A program made the position numbers and the translations under genes. Positions 8,076 through 12,500 of a stretch of DNA of 12,500 bases are shown here, piece after piece; the first letter of the stretch is position 1, and each line of letters begins with the position of its first letter. The notes beneath the pieces were generated by a model. It had not been told where the DNA came from. It searched no databases and saw only the letters and a list, made by a program, of their open reading frames with translations. Source of the stretch: Stramonita haemastoma (taxonomy: Eukaryota > Mollusca > Gastropoda > Neogastropoda > Muricidae); the NCBI GenBank assembly GCA_030674155.1, contig CM060337.1, positions 40,789,047 to 40,801,546 of the forward strand, written 5' to 3'.

Positions 8076-8442
8076 GATGGCGGCCTATCCTGTAGTTTCT
8101 CTTTTTCTGTGATCGATCAGCAGAAGTACTTAAAATGTTTCTTGAAATACGGGCCTGTGTTTGTTGTCAACTTATCTTCACGTAAACAAATCACAGCTGA
8201 TTTTGGAATATCCGCCGGATGCTGCTTGCTAGGTCATGTGAGTCAATTGAACCAATCGCCGACTCGCTTTCTGTGAAGTGAGGTTATTTTTAGAAGTCGT
8301 GCAGAAGCTCTAGTGTTGTGTATACTAGGCCTATTTTAACATGTGATGTGTTATGTATCCTAAACGCTATTGTCGTTTTAATTAATCCGGATCTGGTCGT
8401 TGATCATCCCACCCTTTGTGCCTGCCTGCAGCTTCTGGCTGA
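8076..8442. promoter_or_regulatory. Presumed promoter and 5' UTR region of the RFESD-like gene, possibly bidirectional
   Basis: This 367-base stretch separates the minus-strand ATG from a possible plus-strand first exon. It has more CpG (for example near 8210, 8260-8270 and 8365) than the AT-rich neighbourhood and no long simple repeat. Visible motifs are a CCAAT box on the plus strand (about 8252-8256), an E-box-like GTCATGTGAG (about 8233-8242), and a YY1-like ATGGCGGC covering the minus-strand start. I see no TATA box at a convincing distance. Promoter function is inferred from position and composition only. Confidence 0.4.
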
Positions 8443-8518
8443 ATGTCGTCATCGTTCTTCAGGATTGTTCTGCTAGATGATGATTATGAGACCGATATCG
8501 TTGCATCAGTGCTGACAG
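8443..8518 (+). CDS. Possible first coding exon of an unidentified divergent gene
   Basis: An ATG follows directly after an in-frame TGA and opens MSSSFFRIVLLDDDYETDIV-ASVLT, 25 codons plus one base, up to ACAG|GCAAGC. That sequence fits the rare GC-AG class of splice donors. If no splice occurs the frame continues only to TAA at 8548-8550 (35 residues). Composition is GC-rich and codon-like compared with the DNA around it, and the acidic DDDYETD segment looks protein-like. Against it: the start context is weak (T at -3), the donor is non-canonical, and I recognise no family. The next exon cannot be fixed inside this window. It could also be a non-coding leader exon or a chance frame. Confidence 0.25.
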
Positions 8519-8561
8519 GCAAGCTACTTTTGCATTCACTATTTATTTAATCTGTTATATA

Positions 8562-8895
8562 AAGGATAATTAAATAAGTACTCGTATGCTTTTTTACATC
8601 CAGTCCCCGTGTGTATGCAGTTTTGTAAATCTTGTCATCTGGTCCCGCCGGCACACAATGGCCTGCTCTTACGAAAAGCGAAACAGGATTTAGCGTGGGC
8701 GCAAGATGTTCTGCGTGCGTTCGCACACGGGGTCCGGTTTATAATCTCATCCGAAGGACTTTTTGTAGTTTTAGGGAGAGTGGATTAGCACTGATGTTAA
8801 GTCATGGGAAAATCCCCTCAAGGGAATGAACTAGCAACTAGCAGTTGTGAGGAACATTTAGAAGGATGGATGGTCCAATCAGTCTGCAGGTTAGT
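8562..8895 (-). mobile_element. Family A SINE, longest copy
   Basis: Reading the minus strand from about 8895, the element shows a degenerate B-box-like TAGTTCATTCCCTTGAGGGG, then TTAACATCAGTGCTAATCC, the module CTTCGGATGAGATTATAAAC (to about 8740), CACACGCAGAACATC-like sequence, CGTAAGAGCAGGCCATTGTG and an A-rich 3' end with AAAGCATACGAGTACTTATT. The body agrees with 11551-11781. The 5' boundary is uncertain. A 65-codon plus-strand frame across it is a product of the repeat, not a gene. Confidence 0.65.
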
Positions 8896-8909
8896 GCATT
8901 CCTATAATG

Positions 8910-8910
<1 letters not shown>

Positions 8911-8965
<55 letters not shown>

Positions 8966-9002
8966 CACACAGTCGGTCACACACAGCACACACACACACA
9001 CA

Positions 9003-9048
<46 letters not shown>
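8911..9048. repeat. (AC)n compound microsatellite
   Basis: Two long CA tracts separated by GCACACAGTCGGTCACACAC-type interruptions. Confidence 0.96.
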
Positions 9049-9050
<2 letters not shown>

Positions 9051-9196
9051 CAGGCCCCACATTCTTGATACATCAGTGCTGACCACTCTCCAGTTAGATG
9101 CTAAACAGCCAGTCCAACGCACACACAATCGCCTAGTCACGTCACAGCACACTGCACACACGGACCGATGAGCACATGATCATCTTTATCCTATAT

Positions 9197-9198
<2 letters not shown>

Positions 9199-9249
<51 letters not shown>
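9199..9249. repeat. (AC)n microsatellite
   Basis: Perfect 51-base AC tract. Confidence 0.97.
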
Positions 9250-9250
<1 letters not shown>

Positions 9251-9378
9251 CAGGTGACAAAAGTCCTTACGATGAACTTTAACACACACAACACAACAGT
9301 AATCCGTCCCCCAAGAACCACCCAACAGATGACACAAACGCATACATACACAAAAAACACAGATGCTACTACTCGAAA

Positions 9379-9396
9379 ACACACACACACACACAG

Positions 9397-9463
<67 letters not shown>

Positions 9464-9492
9464 ACACAGTCACACGCACACACGCACGCCCA

Positions 9493-9536
<44 letters not shown>

Positions 9537-9549
9537 CACAGCATGCATA

Positions 9550-9586
<37 letters not shown>
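9379..9586. repeat. (AC)n cluster, four tracts
   Basis: Four CA tracts separated by short interruptions (for example AGAGTAACACAGTC and AGAGCACAGCATGC). Long Thr-His and Cys-Val open frames on either strand are translation artefacts of the repeat. Confidence 0.95.
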
Positions 9587-9590
<4 letters not shown>

Positions 9591-9734
9591 AACATCTTGT
9601 AGACATGCACACATAACACATTCATTAAAATAACCCGTTCCTGCTTGTCAATGCAAGTAGTAGGTCAGTTAGGCTCCATTGGTCCCACCTTAATATAGGG
9701 TTAGTGTCTGGGTGGGCTGATACCTATGCATCGA

Positions 9735-9845
9735 CAACAAATTTTAGTAAAATTGCAATTCACACAGGGGATTGTATGTAAAAAAAAAAAAAAAAAGCAC
9801 ATGAGTGCTTATTCCTGGGATTATCCTCAAAATAACAAATAATAT
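9735..9845 (+). mobile_element. Family A SINE, 3' end fragment with expanded poly(A)
   Basis: TTGCAATTCACACAGGGG-ATTGTATGTAAAA followed by AAGCACATGAGTGCTTATTC and GATTATCCTCAA matches 11690-11760 in the same order. The A run in the middle is 17 bases (9780-9796) against five in the other copy. Confidence 0.65.
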
Positions 9846-9851
9846 TTCAGT

Positions 9852-9853
<2 letters not shown>

Positions 9854-9893
<40 letters not shown>

Positions 9894-9915
9894 CACACAC
9901 ACACACACACACACA
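9854..9915. repeat. (AC)n microsatellite
   Basis: Two CA tracts divided by a single AAA interruption near 9890. Confidence 0.96.
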
Positions 9916-10919
9916 GATGTTGTTCAAAGTCAATTTGGCCCTTAGGCTTTTAAATTTGTTCAGCATTTAAAGTGTCCTACACCATGCAGAAGTTTCAATT
10001 TTATACAATTATATGAAAACAAAAATTGTTTGTAAACAATAAACAATACATGTAATATCTGAAGCTTCTTTGTTTAATCATTATGTCTTGATACCATCAT
10101 ATTCATGAATGACATTAACAATACATGTAAATTGAAAGTTTACAACATAGATGCATTCATCTCAAAATTGACATATACTCTAAATCTGATTTGTTGCAGC
10201 CACAGTAGCATATGAGGTGTCTAAGTTACAAGACCAGTGTAGTTCTTTTAGTGTATTAATTTATGAAAAAGAAAATACAGTATATAATGTACATATCAGA
10301 CATGGGATTTTCTTGCTGTTTGGTGAAATTCCACAGTCAGTAATTAAAAAGGATTGATTAAAGCAAATTAAAAAATGCCTGGATAAATGAAAGTTGTGTT
10401 TCATTTAATGTTTCTGATTTATTAGAAAAGACAACCCTGAACAGGATTACTTTACAATTCATGCAAGTTCTGTAAAACCTCTTATAGAAATGCTAACTAG
10501 TACGTGATGCGAAGAGTTTGATAAAGCATTATCATAAAAGGCTGTTAATTTTTAAAAGCAAAGCTGAAAGAAAAATTTTTAATCTGAAATTTCATGATTT
10601 TTATCTTGTTATATTGTATTTCATTTCAATAGGAACTATCAAATTCTGTGTTGTTTGAAAAAAAGGATGGTCCTACCTATTTATTGTTTACTAAGTTTAA
10701 CTTTAAGCAGGAAAATCAGGAGTTGTTTGGGAATAAATCTTAAACCTGCTGTGAATCATAAAGAATCATAAAAAAAAAAGAATTGATAGTAGGCCTTTTT
10801 TTTTATAGATTGTAATTGATCACTTATTTTAGTTTATCATTTTATTGATGTATTGATTCAGTCAATATGCTCAGTTTTGCTTTATTATTAAAAAGACTGA
10901 AACTATCCCAACCCAGCTC
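9916..10919. other. AT-rich stretch without recognised feature
   Basis: About 1 kb of AT-rich DNA with no long frame, no clear repeat family and no splice-bounded GC-rich block. The phrase AACAATACATGTAA occurs twice (about 10041 and 10117), which is too short to call. Confidence 0.55.
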
Positions 10920-10942
10920 ATGTATTTTTCATTATTTGACAG

Positions 10943-11095
10943 GAAACCAAGTAGTGACCCTGCAAGCTGGAGAGGGATAGGTGCCACAAGGTTCAAGCTG
11001 TCCACTTCATACTGCCCTGGTGATCGTGAGATTCAAGCTGTCCCCACCACACTGCCTGCAAAATCTACTACTGCAGTGCCCTGATAACTCCCAAG
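10943..11095 (+). other. Possible exon (non-coding or terminal), splice-bounded GC-rich block
   Basis: A T-rich tract and TTTGACAG precede this block, and CCAAG|GTAAAA follows it. It is much richer in GC than the 1 kb on either side. No frame is open across all 153 bases. A short frame starting upstream at 10920 (MYFSLFDRKPSSDPASW...) is 54 codons and ends TGATAA at 11082. Entering in phase 1 from the candidate exon at 8443-8518 gives GNQVVTLQAGEG and then TAG at 10978. It also holds a 28-base imperfect repeat (10990 and 11030, 23 of 28 identical). Could be a lncRNA exon, a terminal exon or an old repeat. Confidence 0.2.
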
Positions 11096-11550
11096 GTAAA
11101 ATCAAGAGGTAAAAACTTAAATGTTCTTAAATCATAAAGTAAAAACTAAAGTTGTAGATCCAGATTATATTATCACTGTGTTATTTAATTTAACTAATGA
11201 TTGTAGCAATACAAGCTGCAGACATTATTCCTGAAATATTAACACTCATTATTTTCATTATTTGAAGAAACCAGAGATGCATATATGATCCCCAATTGGT
11301 TATAATGCTAAAAATTTTTACTAATGGCCTGTAACCAAAATGAACAAGAGTGCAGACTTATGATTTCTTAAATCATAGTGAATGAAAGTGAAATAAGAAA
11401 AAATAATTCACTGTGGTTTATTCTAATTTAACTAAGGTGTAGCAAATGACAAGACTCCAGACATGGTTATTGTTTAGATAGGAAAATAAGTAAGGCTTCA
11501 ATTGTTGGTGAATCAGAAACCTAAATGGCTCTCACAGGCCCCTCAGAATA
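11096..11550. other. AT-rich stretch without recognised feature
   Basis: No supported gene or repeat between the exon candidate and the next SINE. Confidence 0.5.
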
Positions 11551-11781
11551 TTGCACATCAGCTTCGGATGAGACTATAAACTGAGGCCCCGTGTGTGAAC
11601 ACACGCAGAACATCTTGTGCACATGTTAAATCCTGTTCCACTTTTTGTAAGAGTAGGCCATCTGTGCCGTGGAAACAGAGACATTTACAAAACTTGCATC
11701 ACACGAGGGTACTAGGATGTAAAAAGCACATGAGTGATTATTCCATTATCCTCAATATAAAAGAATAAATAAATAAATAAA
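11551..11781 (+). mobile_element. Family A SINE, 3' two thirds
   Basis: Begins near the module CTTCGGATGAGACTATAAAC and runs through ACACACGCAGAACATCTTG, TAAATCCTGTTCCACTTTT, GTAAGAGTAGGCCATCTGTG, ACAAAACTTGCATCACACGA and AAAAAGCACATGAGTGATTA to an (AAAT)n tail at 11761-11781. It is the reverse complement of the copies at 7464 and 8562. The tRNA-like head is absent. Confidence 0.7.
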
Positions 11782-12118
11782 TTTTACTATTAAAATGAAG
11801 TAGGAACTGCCATTTAAAACCAGGTATGTCTGCAGTATGAAGTTATCCGGATGAACAGAATAAAACTTGAGAGTGGATCTGCATTTCATTTTTAATTGAT
11901 TCTGTTTAAATTCCTCTAACCCTAGTGTCAGTATCAGCAGAATGTGCAGAAATGGACATGATCAGATCAATGAAGCTGAGGATGTTAGGACAGGGGTCAC
12001 AGTAGGTCTGAAAATGTCTTCATCTTGAGGCATTAAATGCAGTTTTGAAAAAAGTCTTGTTCATAAGAGTAACAGCAGAGCAATAAATAAATATTTTATT
12101 GCAGCGACCAAAAAGTTA
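11782..12118. other. AT-rich stretch with one weak exon candidate
   Basis: Within it, 11932-12001 follows a good acceptor (TTCCTCTAACCCTAG) and is GC-richer than its flanks, with two short open frames. The 3' end has no strong donor. Too little to call a gene. Confidence 0.3.
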
Positions 12119-12132
12119 CCCCCCCCCCCCCC
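12119..12132. repeat. C14 homopolymer
   Basis: Fourteen consecutive C in AT-rich DNA. Confidence 0.93.
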
Positions 12133-12440
12133 TCGAATTAAAAAATAATAAAAACTATGTGACTCCGTTGCAATATGCCAAGTTTTCATTATTTAGATTC
12201 AAATTGTATAATCAGTCAATATGACAAAATTGAACATTGGAAACAAACCAAAAAAAAAAACCAAAACCCATGCTGAAAAAAAATTCTTTCACAGATTGAT
12301 TCTGCACAATATTTCTAACTCATTAATGTTTAAAATTTTCTTTTTGTCACAGTACTTGTTATGGTTGGTATTGCTTCATGGAATCCTCCGTGGTTTTGAC
12401 TGTCAAAAAGGGAGAAATCTGTACAACACCTTCTTTAAAA
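12133..12440. other. AT-rich stretch without recognised feature
   Basis: A 77-codon plus-strand frame crosses this region (12221-12454), but it starts in A runs, has no recognisable domain and runs into a tandem repeat, so it is not called. Confidence 0.5.
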
Positions 12441-12491
12441 CTTACAAAAGCTGATATTTTGCACTTACAAAAGCTGATGTTTTGCACTTAC
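12441..12491. repeat. 23-base tandem repeat near the right edge
   Basis: Units 12441-12463 and 12464-12486 (CTTACAAAAGCTGATATTTT-GCA) differ by one base. A third copy begins CTTAC at 12487 and then diverges to GCAGGGCGT. Confidence 0.85.
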
Positions 12492-12500
12492 GCAGGGCGT

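Noticed and set aside
9191..9621. Several long frames rich in Cys-Val or Thr-His on both strands
   Set aside because: They are direct translations of (AC)n/(GT)n tracts in every frame and have no start context, splice sites or complex sequence.
10041..10130. AACAATACATGTAA seen twice, 76 bases apart, as a tandem unit
   Set aside because: Similarity does not extend beyond about 14 bases, and this is plausible by chance in AT-rich DNA.

Overview
The window is animal nuclear DNA, most likely from a gastropod mollusc. It is AT-rich and intron-bearing, has long (AC)n/(GT)n microsatellites, and carries several tRNA-derived short interspersed repeats whose bodies I recognise by general form from caenogastropod genomes. 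The taxon is inferred from repeat type, not proven. There is no operon-like packing, no bacterial gene, no CRISPR array and no intact transposase.

One gene can be modelled with confidence. It is a three-exon gene on the minus strand (coding parts 7934-8075, 6943-7184, 4847-5262) for a soluble Rieske [2Fe-2S] ferredoxin-like protein of the RFESD type. Splice sites and intron phases agree at both junctions, apart from one problem. The last part of exon 2 is out of frame by one base exactly before the first cluster-ligand motif (Cys-Pro-His). Read literally, the spliced message stops 12 bases into exon 3. With one extra base near 6961 the model gives about 266 residues with both ligand motifs. 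This is either an assembly or consensus indel or a real null allele.

Layout: 1-300 is A-rich sequence and an (AC)n tract. 310-1060 is a strongly degenerate tandem array with a period of about 120-138 bases. 1577-1965 is a tRNA-derived SINE (family C here). 1991-2056 is a 22-base triplicate. 2430-2640 is the 3' end of a dead non-LTR retrotransposon with a C2HC finger. 3164-3254 is (AT)n. 3881-4410 holds a diverged direct duplication. 4411-4815 is a second SINE type (family B), ending just beyond the stop codon of the Rieske gene. 4847-8075 is the Rieske gene, whose introns carry a truncated family B copy, (GT)n tracts, a pentamer repeat, a G17 run and a family A SINE. 8076-8442 is the presumed promoter. 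8443-8518 is a possible first exon of a divergent plus-strand gene. 8562-8895 is a family A SINE, followed by about 1 kb dominated by (AC)n. 9916-12500 is mostly AT-rich intergenic or intronic DNA with another family A SINE (11551-11781), weak exon candidates at 10943-11095 and 11932-12001, and a 23-base tandem repeat running towards the right edge.

No undescribed multi-gene system is visible. The points most worth checking are the frameshift at the Fe-S ligand motif, the possible head-to-head partner gene, the degenerate satellite-like array, and the sequence module shared by two different SINE families.
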